From an uncultured Coriobacteriia bacterium (GTDB lineage Bacteria; Actinomycetota; Coriobacteriia; Coriobacteriales; QAMH01), in NCBI GenBank assembly GCA_959608885.1, contig CAUHSG010000001.1:1-64000 (forward strand): a stretch of DNA of 64,000 bases, read 5' to 3'. The notes under the pieces are model-generated. The model saw only the letters and a program-made list of their open reading frames with translations. It was not told the DNA's origin and made no database searches. The position numbers and the translations under genes were made by a program. The stretch's first letter is position 1; each line of letters begins with the position of its first letter. Positions 16,998 through 25,354 of this stretch are shown here, piece after piece.

Positions 16998-17737
16998 CAC
17001 TGAATATGTCCGAGGAAGTTCTTCGTACGTTCGTGCCTGGGATGGTTGAAAACCTCGTCGGGAGTGCCCTCCTCGACGACGACGCCGCCTTCCATGAAGA
17101 TGACGCGATCCGCCACGTCCTTGGCGAACTGCATCTCGTGCGTGACGACGACCATCGTCATGCCCTCTTCGGCAAGCGAGCGCATGACATCGAGGACACC
17201 ACGCACGAGTTCGGGGTCAAGCGCACTCGTGGCCTCGTCGAAGAGCATCACGTGGGGTTCCATCGCCAGGGCACGCGCGATGGCGACGCGCTGCTGCTGA
17301 CCACCCGATAGCTGAGCCGGGAAGTAATCGGCGCGGTCGCCCAAGCCGACGCGGTCGAGCTCGAATTGCGCAGTGCGCTCGGCCTCCTCCTTGGAGCGCT
17401 TGAGTACCTTACGCTGGGCAAGCATGACGTTTTTGAGTGCTGTGAGCTGCGGGAAGAGGTTGAACTGCTGAAACACCATTCCCACGTGCTCGCGCAGCTT
17501 GTTCACGTCGGTCTTGGGATCAGTGATTTCCTTGCCCTCGATGAAGATGTGACCGCCGGTAGGCTTCTCGAGCAAATTGATGCAGCGTAGCATCGTCGAC
17601 TTGCCGGATCCAGACGGGCCGAGCACGACGACGACCTCGCCCTTGGCGACCTCGATGTTTACATCCTTGAGAACTTCGTTGTCACTAAAGCACTTTGAGA
17701 GATGCTGAATCGAAATCATGGAATCGTGTTCGCTCAT
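16997..17737 (-). CDS. Polar amino acid ABC importer ATP-binding protein (GlnQ type), system 1
   Basis: A 246-residue ATPase that energises the adjacent permease at the inner face of the membrane. Walker A GPSGSGKST near residue 40, the Q-loop FQQFNLFPQL, signature LSGGQQQRVAIARALA, Walker B VMLFDEATSALDPE and the H-loop VVTHEM are all present. The C-terminal part (EEGTPDEVFNHP, then ERTKNFL) is typical of the polar amino acid subfamily. GGGGAGG is eight bases before the ATG, and the start overlaps the permease stop by four bases. Confidence 0.95.
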   Translation of the reverse strand: MSEHDSMISIQHLSKCFSDNEVLKDVNIEVAKGEVVVVLGPSGSGKSTMLRCINLLEKPTGGHIFIEGKEITDPKTDVNKLREHVGMVFQQFNLFPQLTALKNVMLAQRKVLKRSKEEAERTAQFELDRVGLGDRADYFPAQLSGGQQQRVAIARALAMEPHVMLFDEATSALDPELVRGVLDVMRSLAEEGMTMVVVTHEMQFAKDVADRVIFMEGGVVVEEGTPDEVFNHPRHERTKNFLGHIQ

Positions 17738-19230
17738 CGTGCGCCTCCCCTCTCGTCAGCATCGGCTATCTGGGCATCGATCGCGACCCCATCCTGGAGC
17801 TCGTCAAGTGCCTGGTCCATGTCTGTGGGCTCGGAGTCGTCATCCAGATGAGCCTCGAGGCGTTCTTGTTCCTGAAGCACCTCCGCTGCCTGCTCGGTGC
17901 TAACGACGATCTCCTCGCGCATCTGCGCAAAGGCGCCACGACGGTTCTTGCGGCGCTTCTTCTTGGGAGCGGCGCCGCCCGAATCGGCAAGCGCGAGGCG
18001 CTTCTCCAGGTTGCCGACGACGCGTATGAGCGGCAAGGTGACGATGAGGTAGAAGCACGCGGCGACAATATAGGGCGTCATGTTGCCTGTAAGCGATACG
18101 ATGGAGCGCGAGTAGAGCATAAGCTCCATGACGCCAACGGCCGCAAGCAACGAGGTGTCCTTGTAGAGCAGGATGAACTCGCTCGTCATGGTCGGGATAA
18201 CACGGCGGATGGTCTGGGGAATAATGACGTAGAACATCGTCTGCGGGCCGGTCATGCCGAGCGAGCGTGCCGCCTCGAACTGGCCGGTTGGCACGGACTG
18301 GATGCCAGCGCGGAAGATCTCGCACAGGTAGGCACCCGAATTGACCGCGAGGACGATGATCGCGAGCACGTACTGGTTGATGTCGATGCCAAGCAACGGC
18401 AGACCGAAGAACGCGATGTAGATTTGCAAGAAGAGCGGCGTACCGCGCACGACGCCGGTGTATATCGCCGCGAGCACATGCAGGATGCGCGCACGGGCGA
18501 TCTTCATGAACGCGGCGATGAGACCGATGGGGATGGCAAGCGGAAAGCCGACGAGCACGAGGCCGAGCGAGATAAGCCAGCCCACCGCGACAATGGGTAT
18601 GGACGAGACGATGAGCTCGGGTTGGAAGAAGAGACGCAGGAAGGTGACCGAATTCCAAGCTTGAACGGCGGGTTGCTCGCCAAGCCAGGTCGAGATCTTC
18701 TCGGCCGTCGAAGCATGTGTCACCTCGATGGCGGGCGAAGGCGCGAAGTCAAGGGTCTGGCCATTTGCCAGCGTATACGTTCCGGAAAGCGTGACCTCGC
18801 CATTCACGTTGGGTAGCGATACCTTGTACATCTCGAGACGCAATCGCTGACCGGGCTGCAGCGGTGCGGAGAAGCTCACGTCAACCGAGGCATCACCCTT
18901 GTTCATCGTCGCGGTGTTCTCGGGGCTCAGACGCGTCGTGCCCTCGAGCACCGTTACCTTGACCGAGGACTCGTCGGTAATCGAGGAACCCTCGGGAAGC
19001 TCGACGCGCACGGCCGAAACCTGTTCGCCATCGCCAACGAGCGCCTCCCAGGTGACGCGCGTCGGTTCTCCACCGAGCACGCTTCCCGTGCCCGTCTCGT
19101 TGCTTTTGGCCGTGGTCACGTCAACGGACATGGCACCGGCGAGAAGCGGCGAGACGAAGGTCAGCACGAGCGAAAGCGCAAGCGCCGTCACGAGCGCATG
19201 CTTGAGCACGGGCTTCAGGTATGCTGCCAT
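17734..19230 (-). CDS. Polar amino acid ABC importer permease with exported N-terminal domain, system 1
   Basis: A 498-residue permease, more than twice the usual 220-240. The chain has: a signal-like helix (about 8-32); an exported Thr/Val-rich, apparently beta-type domain (about 35-165); an HisM/GlnP-type permease domain of about five helices (about 180-420) with the EAA loop EAARSLGMTGPQTMFYVIIP; then a basic KKKRRKNRR stretch and an acidic tail. The ATG at 19230 follows GGGGGA; an ATG at 19257 is also in frame. The first ~150 residues could be an in-cis sensing or scaffold domain, which is inference. Confidence 0.88.
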   Translation of the reverse strand: MAAYLKPVLKHALVTALALSLVLTFVSPLLAGAMSVDVTTAKSNETGTGSVLGGEPTRVTWEALVGDGEQVSAVRVELPEGSSITDESSVKVTVLEGTTRLSPENTATMNKGDASVDVSFSAPLQPGQRLRLEMYKVSLPNVNGEVTLSGTYTLANGQTLDFAPSPAIEVTHASTAEKISTWLGEQPAVQAWNSVTFLRLFFQPELIVSSIPIVAVGWLISLGLVLVGFPLAIPIGLIAAFMKIARARILHVLAAIYTGVVRGTPLFLQIYIAFFGLPLLGIDINQYVLAIIVLAVNSGAYLCEIFRAGIQSVPTGQFEAARSLGMTGPQTMFYVIIPQTIRRVIPTMTSEFILLYKDTSLLAAVGVMELMLYSRSIVSLTGNMTPYIVAACFYLIVTLPLIRVVGNLEKRLALADSGGAAPKKKRRKNRRGAFAQMREEIVVSTEQAAEVLQEQERLEAHLDDDSEPTDMDQALDELQDGVAIDAQIADADERGGAR

Positions 19231-19264
19231 ATGAATGAATCCCCCGTAAATATGCATGAAACAG

Positions 19265-19299
19265 ATAAGGCAAGGACGAATTATACGCCCTTGCCTTAT
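19265..19299 (-). terminator. Intercistronic hairpin between binding protein and permease
   Basis: A perfect 11-bp stem (19265-19275 with 19289-19299) with a 13-base loop, 38 bases after the binding-protein stop. No long T run follows on the minus strand. It fits a partial terminator or mRNA-stabilising stem that raises binding-protein output over the permease. Confidence 0.6.
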
Positions 19300-19336
19300 T
19301 GAAACCGAAGAGAAATTCGGTTGTTCGAGAACGGCT

Positions 19337-20161
19337 CTACTTGGCTGCGCCGAACCACTCCTCCTGGAGCTTGGCGATGGTGCCATCGGCCTGCATCTCG
19401 GCAAGCGCGTTATTGATGGCCTCGGCCAGCGCGACGTTGGCGGTGTTAACGATGATGCCGTACTGCTCGCCCGTCGGGATGACCTCGAGGATGTCACAGT
19501 CGTCATACTCGTGAGCGATGCTGTAGGCAGCAGCCGGCTCGTCGTAGATGACAGCCTTGATCTTGCCGGTGCGCAGGGCCGCGAGCATGTCGGGGGTCTC
19601 CTGGAACGGCGTGTAGGCAATGTCCTTCAGGTTCTCCTTGGCCCAAGCCTCGCCCGAGGAACCGGACTGGGCGCCGACGGCCTGGCCATTGAGCGCATCA
19701 CGGCTCGTGACATCGGAGCCCTTGAGGACGACGATGGCGAGGTTGGAGTCATAGTACGCGTCGGTGAAGGCGACTTGCTCGGCACGCTCGTCATCGATGG
19801 TAATGGCGCTGATGGCGCAATCGAAGGTCTTGCCACCCGCAACCTGCGTCACGAGCGAATCGAAGGCCTGGTTCTGGATGTCGGCATCGAGACCGAGGTG
19901 TTTGGCGACCTCCTTGATCAGCGCGATATCGTAGCCCTTGATCTCACCGTTCTCCTGATACTCCATCGGAGCGTAATCAGGGCTCGTGGCAACCGTGAGG
20001 GTACCGGGAGTGACGAGCGTGTACTCGTCAGAGGCAGCGGAGCTGGAGCTCGCAGAGCTGGACTGCGAGGAGCCACCGCAGGCGCTCAGCGCCAGCATGC
20101 CAACGACGGCAATGCAGGCAAGACCGAAAACGGCAATCCTAGAAAACTTCCCCTTCAACAT
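19337..20161 (-). CDS. Amino acid-binding lipoprotein of the ABC importer, system 1
   Basis: A 274-residue solute-binding protein. It has a lipoprotein signal with lipobox LSAC (Cys near residue 28) and a Ser-rich linker, then a type II periplasmic-binding fold beginning LTVATSPDYAPMEY. The pattern GEIKGYDIALIKEVAK and the C-terminal AINNALAEMQADGTI are typical of polar amino acid receptors (SBP_bac_3). The start is set by AAGGGAG just before the ATG. It is transcribed ahead of permease and ATPase genes of the same system, separated by a hairpin. The ligand is not evident. Confidence 0.94.
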   Translation of the reverse strand: MLKGKFSRIAVFGLACIAVVGMLALSACGGSSQSSSASSSSAASDEYTLVTPGTLTVATSPDYAPMEYQENGEIKGYDIALIKEVAKHLGLDADIQNQAFDSLVTQVAGGKTFDCAISAITIDDERAEQVAFTDAYYDSNLAIVVLKGSDVTSRDALNGQAVGAQSGSSGEAWAKENLKDIAYTPFQETPDMLAALRTGKIKAVIYDEPAAAYSIAHEYDDCDILEVIPTGEQYGIIVNTANVALAEAINNALAEMQADGTIAKLQEEWFGAAK

Positions 20162-20260
20162 CTCTCTCCCTTACTACTCGAAACTTCAAATCGGACATAT
20201 TTCGAAACCGTGCAACCGTACCATAGCTGTTTGCCTTGCGGCAATCGGATATCCGCGATA

Positions 20261-21028
20261 TCAATCGTAAATCTTTCGGAGGAAGCTCCTCGTGCGCTCG
20301 TGCTGCGGATGGTCGATGACTTGCTCGGGCGTGCCCTCTTCAACGATCACGCCCTTGTCCATGAAGATGACGCGGTCCGAGACGTCACGCGCGAAGGTCA
20401 TCTCATGCGTGACGATGACCATAGTCATGTGTTCCTCGGCAAGGTCGCGAATGATCTTGAGCACATCTTGCGTGAGCTCGGGATCAAGCGCGCTCGTAGG
20501 CTCGTCGAAGAAGAGAATGTCAGGCTTCGTACACAGGGCACGGGCGATGGCGACACGCTGGAGCTGACCACCCGAGAGTTCGTTGGGAACCATGTCCTCC
20601 TTGCCAGCCAAACCGAACTTCTCGAGAAGCTCGAGCGCCATGACGCGTGCTTGTTCCTTGTCGACCTTCTGCACGCGCACGGGAGCGTCCATGACGTTTT
20701 GCAGCACCGTGCGATGCGGGAAGAGATTGAAGTTCTGGAACACAAGGCCGAACTTCGAACGTGCCTTTTTGAGCGTGGCCTTGTCCGCATAGACCGCACG
20801 ACCGTCGGGCCCGGGCTGTGCCACGACAATGTCCTCGTAGGCCAGATAGCCTCGCTCGAAGGTCTCGAGCAACGTCGCGCAACGAAGCAGCGTCGACTTG
20901 CCGCCACCCGAGGAGCCGATGATGCTCACGACCTCGCCTTGCGTCACCTCGAGGCTGATGTCCTTGAGCACCATGGTGTCGCCGAAGCTCTTCTCGACGT
21001 TTCTGAGGGAGAGAATCTCCTTGGACAT
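20261..21028 (-). CDS. Polar amino acid ABC importer ATP-binding protein, system 2
   Basis: A 255-residue ATPase. Walker A is GSSGGGKST near residue 38, the Q-loop is FQNFNLFPH, the signature LSGGQLQRVAIARAL and Walker B ILFFDEPTSALDPE. The ATG at 21028 is chosen because AGGAG lies about nine bases upstream; an earlier in-frame start at 21055 would overlap the permease gene. An insertion of about 15 residues (VVAQPGPDGRAV region) between Walker A and the Q-loop is slightly longer than in the system 1 ATPase. It is the last gene of system 2 and is followed by the binding protein of system 1. Confidence 0.95.
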   Translation of the reverse strand: MSKEILSLRNVEKSFGDTMVLKDISLEVTQGEVVSIIGSSGGGKSTLLRCATLLETFERGYLAYEDIVVAQPGPDGRAVYADKATLKKARSKFGLVFQNFNLFPHRTVLQNVMDAPVRVQKVDKEQARVMALELLEKFGLAGKEDMVPNELSGGQLQRVAIARALCTKPDILFFDEPTSALDPELTQDVLKIIRDLAEEHMTMVIVTHEMTFARDVSDRVIFMDKGVIVEEGTPEQVIDHPQHERTRSFLRKIYD

Positions 21029-21047
21029 GGGTGTTATCTCCTCTCCC

Positions 21048-21725
21048 CTAGTCATGGTAGTATGCGAGTTTCTTCTCGGCCTTGTTCAAGATGAACTCGA
21101 CGACGAGCGTGAAGATCCAGTAGATGACCGCAGCAATGACGTAGGGAATCATGCTCACGAAGGACGCGGCAAGCGCCTTTGCCTCGGTGAACATCTCGGC
21201 GATGCCGAGCACGAAGGCAAGCGAGGTATCCTTGACCAGCGTGATGATCTCGTTGCCCATCGCCGGCAGGATGCGCTTGATGACCTGCGGCAAGACGATG
21301 TAGAAGAAGGTCTGGGCGCGCGAGTAGCCGAGTACCTCGGCAGCTTCGTAATGTCCCACGGGGATGGACTGGATGCCGCTGCGGTAAATCTCGGCGAAGT
21401 AAGCCGCGTAGTTGAGGATGAAGCCGATCGCGCAGGCACCAAACTTCCAGCCCGAACCCATGTTGATACCGAGCAAGTAGTACGGCCCGAACATGAGGGC
21501 CATGAGCTGGAGCATAAGCGGTGTTCCGCGCATGAAAGAGATGTAGACGCGCGCCACGAGCGAAAGCGGCTTGAACTTGCTCATGCGCGCGAGCGCGATG
21601 ACGATGCCAAGCGGCAGTGCACCGACAAGCGTCACGACGAATATCTCGAGCGACAGCACGAAGCCCGCCCCTAGGTCGGGCAGGACTACGGACATCATCT
21701 GCATGAATGCAGGATCCACACACAT
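21048..21725 (-). CDS. Polar amino acid ABC importer permease, system 2
   Basis: A 225-residue permease of HisM/GlnP type with about five helices. The motifs MRGTPLMLQL and the EAA loop YEAAEVLGYSRAQTFFYIVLP are clear, followed by NEIITLVKDTSLAFVLG. The ATG at 21725 is preceded by GAGG; an upstream TTG at 21746 also keeps the frame open. It is of normal length, in contrast to the system 1 permease. Its gene lies between the binding-protein and ATPase genes of system 2. Confidence 0.94.
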   Translation of the reverse strand: MCVDPAFMQMMSVVLPDLGAGFVLSLEIFVVTLVGALPLGIVIALARMSKFKPLSLVARVYISFMRGTPLMLQLMALMFGPYYLLGINMGSGWKFGACAIGFILNYAAYFAEIYRSGIQSIPVGHYEAAEVLGYSRAQTFFYIVLPQVIKRILPAMGNEIITLVKDTSLAFVLGIAEMFTEAKALAASFVSMIPYVIAAVIYWIFTLVVEFILNKAEKKLAYYHD

Positions 21726-21746
21726 CACCTCGTCTACAGCGTGCAA

Positions 21747-21773
21747 CGGGGCGACCTCAATATGGCCGCCCCG
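21747..21773 (-). terminator. Intercistronic hairpin between binding protein and permease, system 2
   Basis: A 10-bp stem with one mismatch (21747-21756 with 21764-21773), G/C-rich and without a T tail on the minus strand. It occupies the same position as the hairpin in system 1 and may lower permease expression or protect the upstream mRNA. Confidence 0.5.
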
Positions 21774-21797
21774 CAGGTTCCAGAATATGAAACAGGC

Positions 21798-22646
21798 TTA
21801 CTTGCCCAGGCACCAGTTCTCGTAGCTGATACCGTCGGCGGAGTACTTCTCGCAAATCTCCTTGACGGTGCCATCGGCATCCATCTCCTTGAGCGTTGCG
21901 GTGACCTGGTCGGCCAGGCCATCGTTGCCCTTCTTGAAGGCGACGGCGTAATGTTCGCTGGACAGCTGCTCGTCAAGCATCCTGAAGATGCCCGGCTTTG
22001 CGGCCATCTGGTACTGCGCGATGGACAGGTCGCAGGCAACGGCATCGACCATGCCGCTCTCAAGCTGCATGAATGCGTTGTTGTAATCACCGATCGTCTC
22101 GACCTTGCCACCGGCGAAGGTGTCCTGCAAGCTCTTCTCGTCACCGTCGAGCACCTCGAGGGCAGCCGAGTCGACCTGCGTCATGACGGTCTTGCCGGCA
22201 AGGTCGGCCAACGAGTTGATATCGCTGTCAGCCTTCACGACGATGACCTGACCGTTGATCATGTACATATCGGTGAAAGAGTAATCGTTCTCACGACCCT
22301 CGTAGGTAAAGCCGTTCCAGATGCAGGTGATGTTTCCCTGGTTAACGAGCGCGTCCTTGGCATCCCAGTCAATCGGCTCGGCCTGGAAGGTCCAGCCGTT
22401 ACGCTTGCAAACCTCCTCGGCGAGGTCGAGATCGAGACCGGTGAACTCACCCGTCTCGGTGTCCTTGTAGCCATACGGCGGATAGCTCTGGTCGAAGCCG
22501 ACGATGAAGACGTTGTCCGCCGGGGCATTGTCGGAAGCCGCGCTGCTCGAAGATGACGAGCTGCCACCACCACATGCGCTCAGCGCCAGGGCGCCAAAGC
22601 ACAGCATGCAGCATGCGAGCACGACCGATACAATTCTCTTCTTCAT
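21798..22646 (-). CDS. Amino acid-binding lipoprotein of the ABC importer, system 2
   Basis: A 282-residue receptor with a lipoprotein signal ending LSACGGGSS (lipid Cys near residue 25). The SBP_bac_3 fold starts at VFIVGFDQSYPPYGY; the binding-site segment FTGLDLDLAEEVCKRNGW and the C-terminal KEMDADGTVKEIC follow. GGGAGAGAAC precedes the ATG. A promoter-like pair lies 48-75 bases upstream. It leads the system 2 importer operon. The ligand is not predictable beyond a polar amino acid. Confidence 0.94.
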   Translation of the reverse strand: MKKRIVSVVLACCMLCFGALALSACGGGSSSSSSSAASDNAPADNVFIVGFDQSYPPYGYKDTETGEFTGLDLDLAEEVCKRNGWTFQAEPIDWDAKDALVNQGNITCIWNGFTYEGRENDYSFTDMYMINGQVIVVKADSDINSLADLAGKTVMTQVDSAALEVLDGDEKSLQDTFAGGKVETIGDYNNAFMQLESGMVDAVACDLSIAQYQMAAKPGIFRMLDEQLSSEHYAVAFKKGNDGLADQVTATLKEMDADGTVKEICEKYSADGISYENWCLGK

Positions 22647-22693
22647 GTTCTCTCCCTACATCACTCTAGCGTAGTAAAGTTTCGTACCGTGGC

Positions 22694-22721
22694 ATTGTAG
22701 CCTAATTACGGTGTAGGTAAA
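22694..22721 (-). promoter_or_regulatory. Candidate promoter of the system 2 importer
   Basis: On the minus strand, TTTACC (22716-22721) and TACAAT (22694-22699) are 16 bases apart, upstream of the start at 22646. The 176-base spacer after recO holds nothing else recognisable. Confidence 0.5.
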
Positions 22722-22822
22722 TCATGAATTCGCATGAAGCCATAAATCGCAGCGAACGGCAGCGAACATATCAGGATGACCTGTCCTCCGGAATGAAAAA
22801 TGCGCTCCGGATAAATTTCTCA

Positions 22823-23572
22823 TTACATCAAGAGGGTCTTGAGAAAGGCGATGCTCTTCAACTCAAAACCGGCATGCTCGCGCACCCACATGTGGGCAAG
22901 GTCGAGGAGCTCGAGCTCGGGATAGACCTCGATCTCGCCGAGTTGCGCAAAGGTCAAAAACAGTAGCGTTTCAATCCAGGCGGCAACCTGCGAGTCGATG
23001 GTCGTGCAGATACCCAGACGCGCAATACAGTCATCACACAGCGCACCGCCATAGCTCACATCGAAGGCCTGCACGCGCTCGATGGGGCTGCCGCAGAGGG
23101 CGCATTCGCGCACCGCCGGTGCAAAGCCCTGCATGGCCATCGCCTTGAAGAGAAAGGCAATGGCGATGAGAACGGACTGTCGCGCGGGAAGGTCCGCCAT
23201 GGTGCGCAGTGCCGCGGCACTCATCTCGTACATGCGCTCGCCCAGCACGACGCCGTCACGTCCGAGCTTCTCGAGAAACTCGGACTCAATACTTGCGCTT
23301 GCAGTGCGTTCCAACTCATCGCGAATCGCCGCGTTGGTCGACACCGTCTTGACTTCACGTACGATGTCGAGCGACTTTCCCTCGTGCAAGAGCAGGTCTG
23401 CCTCGCCAAAGAGCTCGAGCCGCGCCCCGATACGGTTGCCCGGTTTGCGCAGGCCCTTGGCAACCGCACGCACCTGACGTCCGTCGGAAGCGAGCGTGGT
23501 GACGATGGCATCGGTCTCTCCGAGCTTGGTGTGCTTGAGGACGATGCAACGCTCGTTATAGGCCCTCGCCAT
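22823..23572 (-). CDS. recO: DNA repair protein RecO
   Basis: A mediator that loads RecA on SSB-coated single strands in the RecFOR pathway. The 249 residues include an N-terminal OB-fold (CIVLKHTKLGETDAIVTTL) and a helical domain with a zinc site (CALC near residue 160, CDDC near 180). The start overlaps the upstream era gene by 17 bases, indicating coupling. It ends the era cluster. Confidence 0.93.
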   Translation of the reverse strand: MARAYNERCIVLKHTKLGETDAIVTTLASDGRQVRAVAKGLRKPGNRIGARLELFGEADLLLHEGKSLDIVREVKTVSTNAAIRDELERTASASIESEFLEKLGRDGVVLGERMYEMSAAALRTMADLPARQSVLIAIAFLFKAMAMQGFAPAVRECALCGSPIERVQAFDVSYGGALCDDCIARLGICTTIDSQVAAWIETLLFLTFAQLGEIEVYPELELLDLAHMWVREHAGFELKSIAFLKTLLM

Positions 23573-24521
23573 AGCCGAACTTCCTGATCTGCGCGGCGTT
23601 CTGACGCCAGTCCTTCTTGACCTTCACCGTGAGGTCGAGATGCACCTGACAGCCGAAGATGCGCTCGAGATCCTCACGCGCTTGCGTTCCGATCTGCTTA
23701 ATCTTGGATCCCTTCGCGCCGATGATGATGCCCTTCTGGCTGTCGCGCTCGACATAGATGACCGCCCAGATGCGCATGAGGTGACGATCCTCGACGCGCT
23801 CGATGTCCTCGACGACGACACCAACCGAATGGGGCACTTCGTCGAAGGTCGAGCGAAGGATCTTCTCGCGAATGAACTCGGCGATGAGCACCTCGTCACT
23901 CAGGTCGACGCCCGTTCCCTTGGGAAACCAGCGCGGTCCCGTGGGAAGCAGATTGTAGACCGCGTCGATGAAAGCATCGAGGCCACGATTGTGCTTGGCC
24001 GAGACGACGACTTCCTCGTCGAAGTCACACAGATCGCGTGCCTGCTCGAGACGCTCGGTTATGACGGGCCTCTTCACGAGGTCGGCCTTGGAGATGACGA
24101 GGATCTTGTGGCATGACAGCTCGTTGATGTGATTGGCAATCCACTCATCACCCGTGCCGACGGGTTGGGATGCATCGATAAGAAAGGCAATGACGTCGAC
24201 ATCGGCCAGCGCCTGCAGGGCAGACTCGTTGAGCTCTTCGCCCAACGCATCCTTGGGCTTGTGGATGCCCGGTGTGTCGACCATAATCATCTGCATATCA
24301 TCAGTGTCGTAGACGGCCCGGAAACGATGGCGCGTGGTCTGCGGCGTGCGCGAGGTGATGGCGAGCTTGGTACCCATGATGTGGTTGAGCAGCGTCGACT
24401 TGCCCGCATTGGGCCTGCCCACGAAGGTCACGAAACCACTGCGAAAGGTCTCGGGATCGACCGCCTCGCCCACATCATCGCAGATGCCGGCAGCCTTGAG
24501 CATTTCATCCAGATCGGACAT
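23556..24521 (-). CDS. era: Ribosome-assembly GTPase Era
   Basis: Era binds 16S rRNA and assists 30S maturation. The 321-residue protein has G1 GRPNAGKST near residue 35, G3 VDTPG, G4 ISKAD, G5 VSAKH, and a C-terminal KH domain with GIIIGAKGSKIKQIG. The N-terminal extension of about 25 acidic residues is modest. It is embedded in a ybeY-dgkA-era-recO run common in Gram-positive genomes. Confidence 0.97.
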   Translation of the reverse strand: MSDLDEMLKAAGICDDVGEAVDPETFRSGFVTFVGRPNAGKSTLLNHIMGTKLAITSRTPQTTRHRFRAVYDTDDMQMIMVDTPGIHKPKDALGEELNESALQALADVDVIAFLIDASQPVGTGDEWIANHINELSCHKILVISKADLVKRPVITERLEQARDLCDFDEEVVVSAKHNRGLDAFIDAVYNLLPTGPRWFPKGTGVDLSDEVLIAEFIREKILRSTFDEVPHSVGVVVEDIERVEDRHLMRIWAVIYVERDSQKGIIIGAKGSKIKQIGTQAREDLERIFGCQVHLDLTVKVKKDWRQNAAQIRKFGYGEGL

Positions 24522-24530
24522 GGTGCCTCC

Positions 24531-24896
24531 CTATGCAAGCAGGTTCACGGTTGCGGTCCCGTAGACGACGAGGCCGGCGATGACCGAGGTAATCGCGAGC
24601 ACAAGCACGGCTCCGGCCGCCGCATCCTTCGCAACCTTGATGAGATGGTCAAATTCGGGGCTGACCTTGTCACATAACGCCTCGATCGCCGTATTGAGCA
24701 CCTCGGCGGAAATGACCATGCCGATGCAGATGATGACGACGCACCAACCCCAAGGCTCGACATGCAAGGCCCAGCAGACGATGAGCGCAAGGATGGCGAA
24801 GACGAGATGCACCTTCATGTGAAGCTCGCTCATAAACGCCCTGCCGATTCCGGCAAAGGCAACGGCAAAGCTCTTGACTTGCGACTGGTTCTTCAT
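24531..24896 (-). CDS. dgkA: Diacylglycerol/undecaprenol kinase (DgkA family)
   Basis: A 121-residue membrane kinase with three helices (about 31-48, 50-70, 92-115). The family motif VISAEVLNTAIEALCDKVSP is present near residue 62, along with KVAKDAAAGAVLVLA. Gram-positive members phosphorylate undecaprenol or diacylglycerol for envelope lipid recycling. The start overlaps the ybeY stop (TGATG). Confidence 0.95.
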   Translation of the reverse strand: MKNQSQVKSFAVAFAGIGRAFMSELHMKVHLVFAILALIVCWALHVEPWGWCVVIICIGMVISAEVLNTAIEALCDKVSPEFDHLIKVAKDAAAGAVLVLAITSVIAGLVVYGTATVNLLA

Positions 24897-25351
24897 CAGC
24901 GTATTCCCGTCAGACCATAGGCATCGAGAATCTCCTTCTCGAGTGCTTCCATCTCGACCGCTTCGCTCTCGTCAATATGGTCGTAACCGAGTAAATGCAG
25001 CAGCGAGTGCACGAGCATGAGCGAAGCCTCCTGCTCGAAGCTCGTCTGGAATTGCCCGCGCTGCTCGTCAACGACATCAGGCGCGATGACGACATCGCCG
25101 ATTTGAATGGGCGTGCCTTGCGGATAGTCGCCCCAAGGATCATCGCATTCGAAGGAAAGCACGTCGGTCGGCTTGTCAATGTCACGATACTCGCGGTTGA
25201 GCTCGTGTATCTCGTGAACATCCACGAGGCTTATCGACACCTCGCAAACGTCGGGCGCCTCCATATGTTCGAGCGTGAAACGCGCGAGCTTCTCGATGGA
25301 TTCATCACTCCACTGCGCCGTGCCGCCGCGTCTGTCGATGGTGATGAGCAT
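24896..25351 (-). CDS. ybeY: Endoribonuclease YbeY, rRNA maturation factor
   Basis: A zinc-dependent single-strand endoribonuclease that takes part in 16S rRNA 3' processing and ribosome quality control. It is 151 residues and carries the zinc motif HSLLHLLGYDH near residue 115 and the upstream pattern LNREYRDIDKPTDVLSF. GGAG is seven bases before the ATG. It follows phoH by three bases, the usual order. Confidence 0.97.
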   Translation of the reverse strand: MLITIDRRGGTAQWSDESIEKLARFTLEHMEAPDVCEVSISLVDVHEIHELNREYRDIDKPTDVLSFECDDPWGDYPQGTPIQIGDVVIAPDVVDEQRGQFQTSFEQEASLMLVHSLLHLLGYDHIDESEAVEMEALEKEILDAYGLTGIR

Positions 25352-25354
25352 GCG

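Noticed and set aside
19276..19288. TATAAT-like sequence in the hairpin loop on the minus strand
   Set aside because: It is inside the loop of a strong stem and has no matching -35; it is more likely incidental than an internal promoter.
22724..22966. 80-codon plus-strand open frame between the importer and recO
   Set aside because: It overlaps the 3' end of recO, and no ribosome site or motif supports it.
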